Assembly (NCBI GenBank): GCA_902472305.1
Contig: CABRNK010000010.1
Coordinates: 17,463-81,462 of the forward strand
Direction: 5' to 3'
DNA: 64,000 nucleotides
From: Hominenteromicrobium sp900549945
Lineage (GTDB): Bacteria; Bacillota; Clostridia; Oscillospirales; Acutalibacteraceae
The notes beneath the pieces are model-generated. The model had not been told where the DNA came from and made no database searches. It saw only the letters and a list, made by a program, of their open reading frames with translations. The position numbers and the translations under genes were made by a program. Of this stretch, positions 16,257 to 24,654 are shown piece after piece. How positions within the stretch are numbered: position 1 is the first letter of the stretch; every line of letters starts with the position of its first letter.

Positions 16257-18887
16257 ATGCAGTGGACAGGTTTAAACGAGCTCAGAGAAAAATATCTCTC
16301 TTTCTTTGAGTCCAAGGGACATCTTCGTCTGCCGAGCTTCCCGCTGGTTCCGAAGGACGACAACAGCCTCCTTCTGATCAACTCCGGCATGGCCCCGATG
16401 AAGAAGTATTTCACCGGCGAGGTCACGCCGCCGAGAAAGCGCGTGACGACATGTCAGAAATGCATCCGCACGCCGGATATTGAGCGCGTGGGCATCACGG
16501 CTCGCCACGGCACGTATTTTGAGATGCTCGGCAACTTTTCGTTCGGCGACTACTTTAAGCGCGAGGCGACGGCCTGGGCATGGGAGTTCTTCACCGAGGT
16601 TCTCGAGATGCCGAAAGAGCTGCTCTACGTCTCGATCTATGAGGACGACGACGAGGCGTTTGAGATCTGGACCAAACAGAACGGCGTAGATCCGTCGCAC
16701 ATGGTGCGGCTCGGCAAGGAGGATAATTTCTGGGAGCATGGCTCCGGCCCCTGCGGTCCGTGCTCGGAGATCTATTTCGACCGCGGCGAAAAGTACGGCT
16801 GCGGCAAGCCGACCTGCGGCGTTGGCTGCGACTGCGACCGCTTCGTCGAGGTGTGGAACCTCGTTTTCACACAGTTTGAGAACGACGGCCACAACAACTA
16901 CACGCCGCTCGACCACCCGAACATCGACACCGGCATGGGCCTCGAGCGCCTCGCCTGCGTCATGCAGGGCGTGGATAATCTGTTCCTCGTCGACACCGTG
17001 CAGAATATCATGAGGCACATTTCGCGGATCGCCGGCGTCGAATACGGTGCAGGCGAAAAGAGCGATATTTCGCTGCGCGTCATCACAGACCACATCCGCA
17101 GCACCTCGTTTATGATCAGCGACGGCGTCATGCCCTCCAACGAAGGCCGCGGCTACGTGCTGCGCCGCCTGCTGCGCCGCGCGGCGCGCCACGGCAGACT
17201 CCTCGGCATCAACCGCCCGTTCCTTTCGGAGGTTGTGGACACGGTCATTCAGGAAAACGAAAAAGCCTATCCGGAACTGCGCGAAAAAGGCGCGATGATC
17301 AAGAAGGTCATTTCCTTTGAGGAGGAGAGTTTCTACAAGACAATCGACAAGGGGTTCGCGCTGCTCAACGGCATTCTGGATCGGACCGACGCCACGATCC
17401 TTTCCGGCGAGGACGCATTTTTGCTCAGCGATACGTTCGGCTTCCCGATCGATCTGACAAAGGAGATCCTTGCGGAAAAGGGTATGGCGGTCGACGAAGA
17501 GCGTTTCCGCGCGCTGGTGCTCAAGCAGCGTGAGACTGCGCGTGCCAGCCGGAAAAATGCCGGTGCCGACGCTTGGGCGGGCGATGCCGACGTACTGGAA
17601 GGCCTTGAAAAAACCGCGTTTGCCGGTTACACAAAGCTGAGCACGGAGACAGCAGTCACCGCGCTTGTCAAAGACGGCGCCCGTGCAGAAAGCGCGGAGG
17701 CCGGAGACGAGATCGTGCTCACGCTGGCAGAAACGCCGTTCTACGCGGAAAGCGGCGGACAGATCGGCGACAGCGGCGTGATCCGAACAGATTCCTGCAC
17801 AATCCGTGTGCTGGATACCACAAAAAATGCCTCTGGCGTTTACGTGCATAAGGCCGTTGTAGAGGAAGGCTTCGTGCGCGAGGGCGATGCCGCAGAGGCT
17901 TCTGTCGATGCCGAACGGCGCTTCGCGATCATGCGCAACCACACGGCGGCGCATCTGCTGCAAGCGGCACTGCGCACCGTACTCGGCGACCATGTCGAGC
18001 AAGCGGGCCAGCTCGTCAATGAACAGGCCGTGCGCTTTGACTTCACGCATTTCTCGGCGCTGACCGACGAGGAGCTGCTCGCCGTGGAGAGGCTCGTCAA
18101 CGAAAAAATTCTCGAGAACATCCCGGTGGAATGCCGCGAGATGCCGATCGAAGAGGCGAAGAAGCTCGGCGCAATGGCGCTGTTCGGAGAGAAGTACGGC
18201 GACGTCGTCCGCGTTGTCTCCGCCGGCGATTTCTCCAGAGAGTTCTGCGGCGGCACGCATATGGATTCCACCGCGAAGCTCGGACTTTTCAAGATCGTGA
18301 GCGAGTCCTCCGTTGCAGCCGGTGTACGCCGTATCGAGGGCGTGACGGGTACGAATGTACTCTCGATGATCTATGCGACGAACCGCATGCTGAAAGATAC
18401 CGCGCTTGCAATGAAGGTCATGAATTTCGCCGACCTGCCGATCCGCGCCAGCGTGCTTTTGCAGGAGATCAAGGAAAAAGACAAGGAAATCGATTCCCTG
18501 CGCGCGCGCATCGCGACGATGGATCTCGGCACAATCCTCGATAACGCGGTCGAGGTCAAGGGCGTCAAAATTGCGACGGCCATGCTTTCCGGCACCGGCA
18601 GCGATACGCTGCGCACAATGTGCGACATGATCCGCGCCAACACGACCGGCCCGGTGGTCGCCGTGATCGCCGGCATTCTCGACGGCAAGGCGACGCTCGC
18701 CGCGACGGCGAACAAGGAAGCACAGGCGCTCGGCGTGAAGGCCGGCGTGCTGGTCAAAGCAGTCGCGCAGATCACCGGCGGCAATGGCGGCGGTAAGCCG
18801 GACTTCGCGATGGCCGGCGTCAAGGATCAGACCAAGATCGACGAGGCGCTGGCCGCGGTCGAGCACATCCTGAACGAACAGATCTGA
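16257..18887 (+). CDS. alaS: Alanyl-tRNA synthetase
   Basis: An 876-residue class II synthetase with the complete domain set: catalytic core from the N terminus (NSGMAPMKKYF, RHGTYFEMLGNFSFGDYFK), editing domain with zinc ligands (NHTAAHLL and FCGGTH), and the C-terminal DHHA1-like domain (GGNGGGKPDFAMAG). It charges tRNA-Ala and removes mis-charged Ser or Gly. It sits 25 bp after the aminopeptidase gene with a separate ribosome site, under the same T-box leader. Confidence 0.97.
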   Translation: MQWTGLNELREKYLSFFESKGHLRLPSFPLVPKDDNSLLLINSGMAPMKKYFTGEVTPPRKRVTTCQKCIRTPDIERVGITARHGTYFEMLGNFSFGDYFKREATAWAWEFFTEVLEMPKELLYVSIYEDDDEAFEIWTKQNGVDPSHMVRLGKEDNFWEHGSGPCGPCSEIYFDRGEKYGCGKPTCGVGCDCDRFVEVWNLVFTQFENDGHNNYTPLDHPNIDTGMGLERLACVMQGVDNLFLVDTVQNIMRHISRIAGVEYGAGEKSDISLRVITDHIRSTSFMISDGVMPSNEGRGYVLRRLLRRAARHGRLLGINRPFLSEVVDTVIQENEKAYPELREKGAMIKKVISFEEESFYKTIDKGFALLNGILDRTDATILSGEDAFLLSDTFGFPIDLTKEILAEKGMAVDEERFRALVLKQRETARASRKNAGADAWAGDADVLEGLEKTAFAGYTKLSTETAVTALVKDGARAESAEAGDEIVLTLAETPFYAESGGQIGDSGVIRTDSCTIRVLDTTKNASGVYVHKAVVEEGFVREGDAAEASVDAERRFAIMRNHTAAHLLQAALRTVLGDHVEQAGQLVNEQAVRFDFTHFSALTDEELLAVERLVNEKILENIPVECREMPIEEAKKLGAMALFGEKYGDVVRVVSAGDFSREFCGGTHMDSTAKLGLFKIVSESSVAAGVRRIEGVTGTNVLSMIYATNRMLKDTALAMKVMNFADLPIRASVLLQEIKEKDKEIDSLRARIATMDLGTILDNAVEVKGVKIATAMLSGTGSDTLRTMCDMIRANTTGPVVAVIAGILDGKATLAATANKEAQALGVKAGVLVKAVAQITGGNGGGKPDFAMAGVKDQTKIDEALAAVEHILNEQI

Positions 18888-18916
18888 TGTATACAAATCT
18901 TTGCGGAAAGGAGGAT

Positions 18917-18960
18917 ATTCTGCGCAGGCTGCGGCTTTTAAAGCGGAGGCTGCGCAGAAT
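18917..18960 (+). repeat. 44-bp imperfect palindrome between a strong ribosome site and the HIT start
   Basis: ATTCTGCGCAG (18917-18927) and CTGCGCAGAAT (18950-18960) are perfect inverted repeats, with a nested GCTTT/AAAGC stem between them. No T run follows, so it is not a standard terminator. It separates AAAGGAGG (18907-18914) from the HIT ATG at 18971. Confidence 0.7.
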
Positions 18961-18970
18961 AAGGCGAAAT

Positions 18971-19309
18971 ATGGATTGTATTTTCTGTAAAATTGCAGCG
19001 GGCGAAATTCCGAGCACAAAGGTCTACGAGGACGAGCAGATGCTCGCCTTCCGGGATCTCGACCCGCAGGCGCCCGTGCACATCCTGATGATCCCGAAAG
19101 TGCACATCGCCTCTGCCGACGCGCTGACGGAGGAAAACGCGCAGGTTGTCGCACACATCTTCACGGCGGCAAAGAAAATTGCCGCGCAGGAGGGACTGAC
19201 GAACGGTTACCGTATCGTCAACAACTGCGGCGAGGACGGCGGGCAGACTGTAAAGCACTTGCACTTTCATCTTCTCGGTGGGCGCGCCATGGCATGGCCG
19301 CCGGGCTGA
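18971..19309 (+). CDS. HIT family nucleotide-binding protein (HINT type)
   Basis: A 112-residue protein with CIFCKIAAGEIPS (zinc-type Cys pair) at the N terminus and the histidine triad HLHFHLLGG near the C terminus. HINT proteins hydrolyse adenosine phosphoramidates and acyl-adenylates, including lysyl-AMP made by synthetases. ATG 18971 opens the conserved N terminus; in-frame sequence upstream is Arg/Leu-rich and runs through the palindrome, so it is not coding. It follows alaS closely and may share its transcript. Confidence 0.9.
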   Translation: MDCIFCKIAAGEIPSTKVYEDEQMLAFRDLDPQAPVHILMIPKVHIASADALTEENAQVVAHIFTAAKKIAAQEGLTNGYRIVNNCGEDGGQTVKHLHFHLLGGRAMAWPPG

Positions 19310-19343
19310 TTGAATCGCTAACTGTAAAGGAAGGAACATTCAC

Positions 19344-19883
19344 ATGGGAAAGGTTTACAAAATGACCATCGCGGGCTGCGAGCGCGAGCTGCCGATCTGC
19401 CCGATCAGCGATACGCTGGACATCGCGGGCTTTGTCATGTTCAGCGATGTGGAAATCACGGAGAAAACGGCGGCGGCACTGTTCGAAAAGTGTCCCGCGC
19501 ACGACATCATCATCACGGCGGAATCCAAAGGCATACCGCTCGCCTATGAAATGGCGCGCATCGGCTGCCGAAATTACGTCGTCGCCCGCAAGGGGATCAA
19601 GGCTTACATGACGAACCCGATCAAAGTCGAGGTCAAGTCTATCACGACCGACCACGTGCAAACCCTGTATCTCTCCGAGGAGGACTGCAAAAACCTCAAG
19701 GGCAAGCGTATTTTGATCGTGGATGACGTCATCAGCACCGGTGAATCGCTCGCCGCGCTGGAGGATCTCGTCAAGGAAATCGGCGGCAACGTCGTTGGCA
19801 AGGCCTGTGTTCTGGCCGAGGGCGACGCGGCAGACCGTACGGATATCATTTATCTCGAGCCGCTCCCGCTTTTCTTCAAGTAA
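19344..19883 (+). CDS. Adenine/xanthine-type phosphoribosyltransferase
   Basis: A 179-residue protein with the PRPP-binding motif ILIVDDVISTGES (about 128-140) and an ESKGIPLAYEMARIG loop typical of type I purine phosphoribosyltransferases, closest by eye to APRT. It would convert a purine base and PRPP to the nucleotide. Whether the base is adenine or another purine cannot be read. RBS AAGGAAGG precedes the ATG, and a terminator follows. Confidence 0.75.
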   Translation: MGKVYKMTIAGCERELPICPISDTLDIAGFVMFSDVEITEKTAAALFEKCPAHDIIITAESKGIPLAYEMARIGCRNYVVARKGIKAYMTNPIKVEVKSITTDHVQTLYLSEEDCKNLKGKRILIVDDVISTGESLAALEDLVKEIGGNVVGKACVLAEGDAADRTDIIYLEPLPLFFK

Positions 19884-19900
19884 ACCACAGAAAAAACATG

Positions 19901-19932
19901 AGAAGGACTCTGCGCCGGCAGGGTCCTTCTTC
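19901..19932 (+). terminator. Terminator after the phosphoribosyltransferase gene
   Basis: AGAAGGACTCTG pairs with CAGGGTCCTTCT around a six-base loop (one mismatch), followed by a short T-rich stretch. It closes the alaS-HIT-phosphoribosyltransferase unit. Confidence 0.7.
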
Positions 19933-19949
19933 TGTATCCGGCTTTTCGC

Positions 19950-19976
19950 ATAACCGTCCGATTTGGCGCATATACT
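19950..19976 (+). promoter_or_regulatory. Possible sigma-E-type sporulation promoter for cwlD
   Basis: ATA (19950-19952), a 16-bp spacer and CATATACT (19969-19976) resemble the mother-cell sigma-E pattern (ATA, then CATAcanT). It ends 18 bp before the cwlD start. cwlD of Bacillus subtilis is a mother-cell gene, which fits. No good sigma-A boxes are seen here. Confidence 0.4.
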
Positions 19977-19994
19977 GCGCTGGGGTGATGCGGC

Positions 19995-20717
19995 ATGAAA
20001 AAATACGCTTCTGTCAAAATTTCCTATATCCTCACAGCCTTCTTTTTCGGCGCGCTCGTCTTTTTTCTGAGCTCTATATTCGGCGCGGTGCACGCGGTTT
20101 CCTCCGCCGCGGCAAAAGCGGAGGCGCGGCCGACCATCATTCTCGATGCCGGGCACGGCGGGGAAGACGGCGGCGCCGTCGGCGTCAACGGCGTGGAGGA
20201 AAAGACCGTCAATCTGGCCGTCGCGCTGTACGTGCAGGAGGCGCTGCAAAGCGCCGGGTATCCGGTTGTTATGATCCGCGACACTGACACAGCCGTGGGC
20301 GATACGACGCTTTCAACCCTGTCCGAGCGCAAGCGCTCCGACATACAGTACCGCACACAGCTTGTGAATGAAACAGAAAACTGCATTCTCGTCAGTATCC
20401 ACCAAAATTTCTTCGAACAGAGCCAGTACAGCGGCGCGCAGATGTTTTATTCGCCGAATAACACGCGCAGCGCCGATCTCGCCGAAGCGATCCGTCATGC
20501 GGTCGTCGCGCAGATTCAGCCGGAAAACACACGCGAGAACAAACAGGCGGAAAGCGGGATCTATATTTTAAGCCACGTGGATGTACCGGCCGTCATCGTG
20601 GAATGCGGATTTATTTCGAACCCTGAAGAGGCGGAGCTGCTCTGCGACAGCGCCTATCAGCAGAAAATGGCCGGCGCGGTGGCCGACGGCATTCTTTCTT
20701 TCCTCGAAACAGAATAG
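19995..20717 (+). CDS. cwlD: Germination-specific N-acetylmuramoyl-L-alanine amidase CwlD
   Basis: A 240-residue protein with an N-terminal signal or anchor (about 9-32) and an Amidase_3 domain. The zinc ligands and catalytic Glu are present: LDAGHGGEDGG, the EEKTVNLAVA Glu, SIHQNFFE His and VIVECGFISN Glu. CwlD removes peptide side chains from cortex peptidoglycan as the first step to muramic-delta-lactam, the mark read by germination lytic enzymes. Its length and short inter-motif spacing match CwlD rather than large vegetative amidases. RBS GGGGTGAT precedes the start. Confidence 0.85.
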   Translation: MKKYASVKISYILTAFFFGALVFFLSSIFGAVHAVSSAAAKAEARPTIILDAGHGGEDGGAVGVNGVEEKTVNLAVALYVQEALQSAGYPVVMIRDTDTAVGDTTLSTLSERKRSDIQYRTQLVNETENCILVSIHQNFFEQSQYSGAQMFYSPNNTRSADLAEAIRHAVVAQIQPENTRENKQAESGIYILSHVDVPAVIVECGFISNPEEAELLCDSAYQQKMAGAVADGILSFLETE

Positions 20718-20720
20718 GTC

Positions 20721-20749
20721 TTTACAAAACATCTGTTCCATGATAAAAT
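20721..20749 (+). promoter_or_regulatory. Sigma-A promoter for radA
   Basis: TTTACA (20721-20726) and TAAAAT (20744-20749) with a 17 bp spacer, 50 bp before the radA start. Confidence 0.6.
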
Positions 20750-20799
20750 GATCGTAAATCGCTTTGCACTGCACGCATGATTAAAGGAATGGTTGTTTT

Positions 20800-22179
20800 A
20801 TGGCATTAAAAAGCAAGACCGTATATATCTGCTCTAGCTGCGGCTATGAGACGGCGAAATGGGCGGGGAAGTGCCCCGATTGCGGCGAATGGAATACGAT
20901 GGAAGAATCGGTCAAAGCGCCGGCCGCGGCATCGAGGTTTTCTGCCGCAGCCCGCCCGGCGGTGCCGCTCTTGACGCGCCCGCAGACGATACAGGAAATC
21001 GATTCCGACGACGAGCATCGCTACCACACCGGGCTTTCCGAGCTGGACCGTGTGCTCGGCGGCGGGCTTGTGAAGGGCTCGCTGGTCTTGATCAGCGGCG
21101 ATCCCGGCATCGGCAAATCGACGATCCTCTTGCAAATCTGCGAATACCTCGGGCAGAACCTGCGTATTCTATACGTTTCCGGCGAGGAGTCTGCGCGGCA
21201 GATCAAGCTGCGCGCGGCCCGGCTCGGCGTTTCGAGCCCCAATCTGCGCATTTTGTCGGAAACAGACGTGCAGCTCGTTGTCGAACATATCCGCACGGAA
21301 AAGCCGGATATCGTGATGATCGATTCGATTCAAACGATGAATTTTACCGATCTGAATTCATCGCCGGGCAGCGTAACACAGGTGCGCGAGTGCACCAATG
21401 CGGTGATGCGCTGCTCAAAAGCGCTGGACATCCCCGCGATTCTGGTCGGGCATGTCAACAAGGACGGCGCGATCGCCGGCCCGAAGGTGCTTGAGCACAT
21501 CGTGGACGCCGTGCTTTATTTCGAGGGCGACCGGCAGATGACCTACCGTATTCTGCGCGCCGTGAAGAACCGGTATGGCTCTACCAATGAAATCGGTGTG
21601 TTCGATATGGGGGAGGCTGGCCTGCGCCAAATCGAGAATCCCTCGCAGGCCATGCTTTCCGGGCGCCCCAAAAACGCCTCCGGCACCTGTGTCACCGCAG
21701 TGATGGAGGGCACGCGCCCGCTGCTCGCCGAAATTCAGGGTCTCGCCACAACATCCGGCTTCGGTACACCGCGCCGGATGTCCACTGGCTTCGATTACGG
21801 CCGGATGGCACTGATCCTCGCTGTGCTGGAAAAGCGCGCGGGCTTTTACTTTTCGAATCTCGACGCATACTTGAATGTGGTCGGCGGCCTGCGCATCGAC
21901 GAGCCCGCCGTCGATCTGGCTGTCGCGATGGCGTTGGTCTCCAGCTTAAAGGATGCGCCAATCCGGGACGACACCGTCGTGTTCGGGGAAATCGGCCTTG
22001 CCGGCGAGCTGCGCGCCGTCAGCCACATTGAAGCTCGCGTTTCCGAGGCGTTCCGGCTCGGCTTTACGCGCTGTGTCCTGCCGTACCACAGTGTCAAGAA
22101 TATGGATCGCAAGCGTTTCGACGGCATGGAGCTGATCGGCGTGCGCAATGTTCGGGAGGCATTTGAAGCATGTGTGTGA
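20800..22179 (+). CDS. radA: DNA repair protein RadA (Sms)
   Basis: A 459-residue protein with an N-terminal zinc finger (CSSCGYETAKWAGKCPDCGEW), a RecA-like ATPase core (Walker A GDPGIGKST), the RadA motif in the form KNRYGSTNEIG (KNRFG in most), and a C-terminal Lon-like domain. It promotes branch migration in recombination intermediates and repair. Its last 10 bp overlap the next gene. Confidence 0.95.
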   Translation: MALKSKTVYICSSCGYETAKWAGKCPDCGEWNTMEESVKAPAAASRFSAAARPAVPLLTRPQTIQEIDSDDEHRYHTGLSELDRVLGGGLVKGSLVLISGDPGIGKSTILLQICEYLGQNLRILYVSGEESARQIKLRAARLGVSSPNLRILSETDVQLVVEHIRTEKPDIVMIDSIQTMNFTDLNSSPGSVTQVRECTNAVMRCSKALDIPAILVGHVNKDGAIAGPKVLEHIVDAVLYFEGDRQMTYRILRAVKNRYGSTNEIGVFDMGEAGLRQIENPSQAMLSGRPKNASGTCVTAVMEGTRPLLAEIQGLATTSGFGTPRRMSTGFDYGRMALILAVLEKRAGFYFSNLDAYLNVVGGLRIDEPAVDLAVAMALVSSLKDAPIRDDTVVFGEIGLAGELRAVSHIEARVSEAFRLGFTRCVLPYHSVKNMDRKRFDGMELIGVRNVREAFEACV

Positions 22180-22946
22180 CGGAAGCCTTTGTAAAACAGC
22201 CGAATCTGCCGGAAGGGCGCGTCCGGCTCGCCGTTGTCTCCGGCGCATACCCGGAAATTTCGGAGGCATTGGAGCGCAGGGGAGTCGCCTGTATCCAAAC
22301 AGCGGCGGATCCGCGCCTTCAACCGCAGATCGCGCACCACGCGGACATGCAGGTCTTTCATCTGAATGAAAACAGAATCTTTGTTCTAAAAGGAGGAGCA
22401 CAGGCACTTCGCGGCAAGCTCAAAAATGCCGGGTTTTCCGTTGCAGAAACAGCCTCAGAACCGACCGCGAAATATCCCGGCGACGTGCTGTGCAACGCCC
22501 TGCAAATCGGAGACAAGCTGCTTGCAAACCTCGGCGCGATCGACCCGTATATCTACAGCTTTGCAGAATCGCTCGGGCTAAAGACGATTCACGTCAATCA
22601 GGGGTACACGCGCTGCGCGACGGCAGTCGTGAGCAATCGCGCGATCATCACGATGGACAGCGGCATTTACGCCGCTGCACAGTTCATGGGACTCGATGCG
22701 CTGCATATTTCCGAACACGGGATTCTGCTCAACGGCTATGATTACGGCTTCATCGGCGGATGCTGCGGGCTGATCGACCGGAATACACTGGCCTTTACAG
22801 GTGCACTGGATTCCTTGCAGAGCGGCGATTATATCCGCGCGTTTTTAGCAAAGCATGCGGTTGAGGCCGTGGAGCTCACGCAAAACCGTATGCTCGATAT
22901 TGGCGGAATTCTTCCGCTTAAAATATCCGCTTGTGATCCTGATTAG
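22170..22946 (+). CDS. DUF6873-like protein (guanidino-modifying-enzyme fold), function unknown
   Basis: A 258-residue protein overlapping the end of radA. Repeated beta-beta-alpha segments (VRLAVVSGAYPEI; DMQVFHLNENRIFVL; CATAVVSNRAIITMDSGIYAA; ISEHGILLNGYDYGFIGGCCGLI) resemble the GME/pentein fold, and the family is found beside radA in clostridia. The conserved His and GGCCG segment could be catalytic, but no substrate is known. I am fairly sure of the relationship to this domain group and have no basis for a function. Confidence 0.6.
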   Translation: MCVTEAFVKQPNLPEGRVRLAVVSGAYPEISEALERRGVACIQTAADPRLQPQIAHHADMQVFHLNENRIFVLKGGAQALRGKLKNAGFSVAETASEPTAKYPGDVLCNALQIGDKLLANLGAIDPYIYSFAESLGLKTIHVNQGYTRCATAVVSNRAIITMDSGIYAAAQFMGLDALHISEHGILLNGYDYGFIGGCCGLIDRNTLAFTGALDSLQSGDYIRAFLAKHAVEAVELTQNRMLDIGGILPLKISACDPD

Positions 22947-23023
22947 AATGCCAGCTTTGAAAATCGATCGATGTGCGCTGCATAAATCTGTGCGGGCAAG
23001 TCACTACAATATAGAGGCGGAAT

Positions 23024-23052
23024 TTGACATCGCGGAAGAAAACGGCTATAAT
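23024..23052 (+). promoter_or_regulatory. Perfect-consensus sigma-A promoter for the Xer-like recombinase
   Basis: TTGACA (23024-23029), a 17 bp spacer and TATAAT (23047-23052), lying 217 bp before the recombinase start. Its -10 box touches the 28-bp palindrome that follows. Confidence 0.75.
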
Positions 23053-23078
23053 TATACAAAATGATTATTTTGTATAAT
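23051..23078 (+). promoter_or_regulatory. 28-bp perfect palindrome, operator or dif-like site
   Basis: Arms ATTATACAAAA (23051-23061) and TTTTGTATAAT (23068-23078) are exact inverted repeats around a 6-bp centre TGATTA. The 11-6-11 geometry is that of a Xer recombination site, and the right arm matches XerD half-site consensus at about 8 of 11 bases. Its place at the transcription start also suits a repressor operator. The rest of the 22947-23269 gap has no gene; a GC-rich inverted stretch around 23088-23110 may fold in the leader. Confidence 0.6.
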
Positions 23079-23269
23079 TTGAGGGACAAGCGCGCTCCGC
23101 GCGCCCGCGCTGCCCATCAAATGCCTTTAAAGTCCCGCTTCGATTTAATCCGCGCTTAACGCCGCTTGCCGCTTGAAAAAATCGGATATTGTGGACTTCG
23201 GGAATTGGCGCGTGACAGCGTTGCGGATGTATTCGCGTGGATCACATAGATTTTAAGGAGTTGAACCCC

Positions 23270-24253
23270 ATGGCTTTCAATATCTCTGATGAAATGCCGG
23301 AAATTATCAAGCAGTACGCCCTGTATTACCGCAATATCAAAGGCCGCGCACAGAAAACCGTCGATGAATACTGTATGGATCTGCGCACATTTTTCCGTTT
23401 TATGAAGCGCTTTCGCGGCTTGGTTTCCGCAGATACGCCGCTTGAAGAGATTTCCGTTCTGGACATCGATCTCGCATTTATCAAGACGATTTCCACGATG
23501 GATATATTTGAGTTCATGAATTTTGTCGCCGATGAGCGCAGCAATATGAGCTCGACGCGCCAGCGCAAATCCTCTAGCCTGAAGAGTTTTTTTGGGTATC
23601 TCTCCGTTCACGAGGGATTGCTGGAATCAAATCCAACCGAAAATCTGACGCCGCCTAAAAAAGCTAAGAAGCTCCCCCGTTTTTTATCACTCGAACAAAG
23701 TATCGAACTTTTGAATGCTGTGGACGGTCCGGATAAAGCCCGCGATTACTGCATTCTGACGCTGTTTCTGAACTGCGGCATGCGGCTTTCCGAACTGGTT
23801 TCCATCAATCTGAGCGACGTCATCCACAACAACAATACGCTGCGGATCGTCGGCAAGGGCAATAAGGAGCGCATGGTTTATCTGAACGACGCCTGCCTCA
23901 CAGCAATCGAAGCCTATATTCGGGTGCGCCCGAAGGATGATGTGCGCGACCGGAATGCCTTGTTTTTGAGCAACCGCGGTACGCGGATCAGCCCCAAAAC
24001 CGTGCAGGCTATGGTCAACAAGTATCTTGCGAAAATCGGACTAGGCGGCGCCGGATATTCCGTACACAAGCTGCGCCATACTGCGGCCACGCTGATGTAC
24101 CGCCACGGGCATGTGGACATACGGGTTCTGCAGGACATTCTCGGGCATGAAAACCTCGGAACTACTGAGATTTACACACATACATCCAGCACCCAGATGG
24201 AAGAAGCCGTCAACGCGAATCCCCTCTCGCAGGTCAAGGCCAAAAAGAACTGA
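23270..24253 (+). CDS. Xer-type tyrosine recombinase (XerC-like)
   Basis: A 327-residue protein starting at ATG 23270 with TTAAGGAG 10 bp upstream. The N-terminal SAM-like core-binding domain (about 10-110) contains an insertion (LEEISVLDIDLAFIKTISTMD) often seen in clostridial XerC-like proteins. The catalytic domain shows the Arg (NCGMRLSELV), Lys (GKGNKERMV), His/Arg (HKLRHTAATL), His (LGHENLGTT) and nucleophile Tyr (EIYTHTSS). Xer proteins resolve chromosome dimers at dif or act in mobile elements. Its neighbours are chromosomal and a separate XerD lies at 25.7 kb, so a XerC partner role is likely. Confidence 0.85.
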   Translation: MAFNISDEMPEIIKQYALYYRNIKGRAQKTVDEYCMDLRTFFRFMKRFRGLVSADTPLEEISVLDIDLAFIKTISTMDIFEFMNFVADERSNMSSTRQRKSSSLKSFFGYLSVHEGLLESNPTENLTPPKKAKKLPRFLSLEQSIELLNAVDGPDKARDYCILTLFLNCGMRLSELVSINLSDVIHNNNTLRIVGKGNKERMVYLNDACLTAIEAYIRVRPKDDVRDRNALFLSNRGTRISPKTVQAMVNKYLAKIGLGGAGYSVHKLRHTAATLMYRHGHVDIRVLQDILGHENLGTTEIYTHTSSTQMEEAVNANPLSQVKAKKN

Positions 24254-24605
24254 TCTCTGGCTTCTTTAGATATTCCTTAATTCTTATTTTTATAGTAGAG
24301 TGTGCAATTATGATGGTCGAAAGAGAAAATGCAAAAAGCGAGCAATACATTTTTCAGTACAATGATAATCCTTTTAGTGAGGTGATAACATATAAAAACA
24401 CTTAATAAAATATATAAAAAGGCATCCAAAAGCAACGCAAAATTCAGAGATACAAAATTTTTCATCTGAAAGCGTAAATGATGAAAAATTTCGTAAATTC
24501 ATAAAAATTGCATAAGCTGCCGGCTATAGAATTTATAAAGTTATAAAACTGTATGTGCATGATTTCTATTCCATTACTATCCGCCAATCAGGTGATTATT
24601 TTTAA
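24254..24605 (+). other. AT-rich gap without a supported gene
   Basis: About 350 bp of roughly 30 percent GC, in sharp contrast with the rest of the window. Plus-strand reading finds a good ribosome-site-like GAGGTGAT near 24380, followed by a short open frame with no ATG, GTG or TTG start. The minus-strand 62-codon frame has no ribosome site. It could be a remnant of acquired DNA or a regulatory spacer. Confidence 0.5.
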
Positions 24606-24608
24606 ATA

Positions 24609-24648
24609 AAAAAAGCTCCGCACCAGTATAAAAGTGCAGAGCTTTTTT
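24609..24648. terminator. Bidirectional terminator between xer and the YesL-like gene
   Basis: AAAGCTC-C-GCAC pairs with GTGC-A-GAGCTTT; A run on the left and T run on the right. It can end transcripts arriving from both the recombinase and the convergent membrane-protein gene. Confidence 0.8.
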
Positions 24649-24654
24649 GTTTTT

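Noticed and set aside
16272..19154. 960-codon minus-strand open frame antisense to alaS
   Set aside because: Same composition effect; alaS is unmistakable on the plus strand.
24277..24465. 62-codon hydrophobic minus-strand frame in the AT-rich gap
   Set aside because: There is no ribosome site, it lies in low-complexity AT-rich DNA, and no family resemblance was found.
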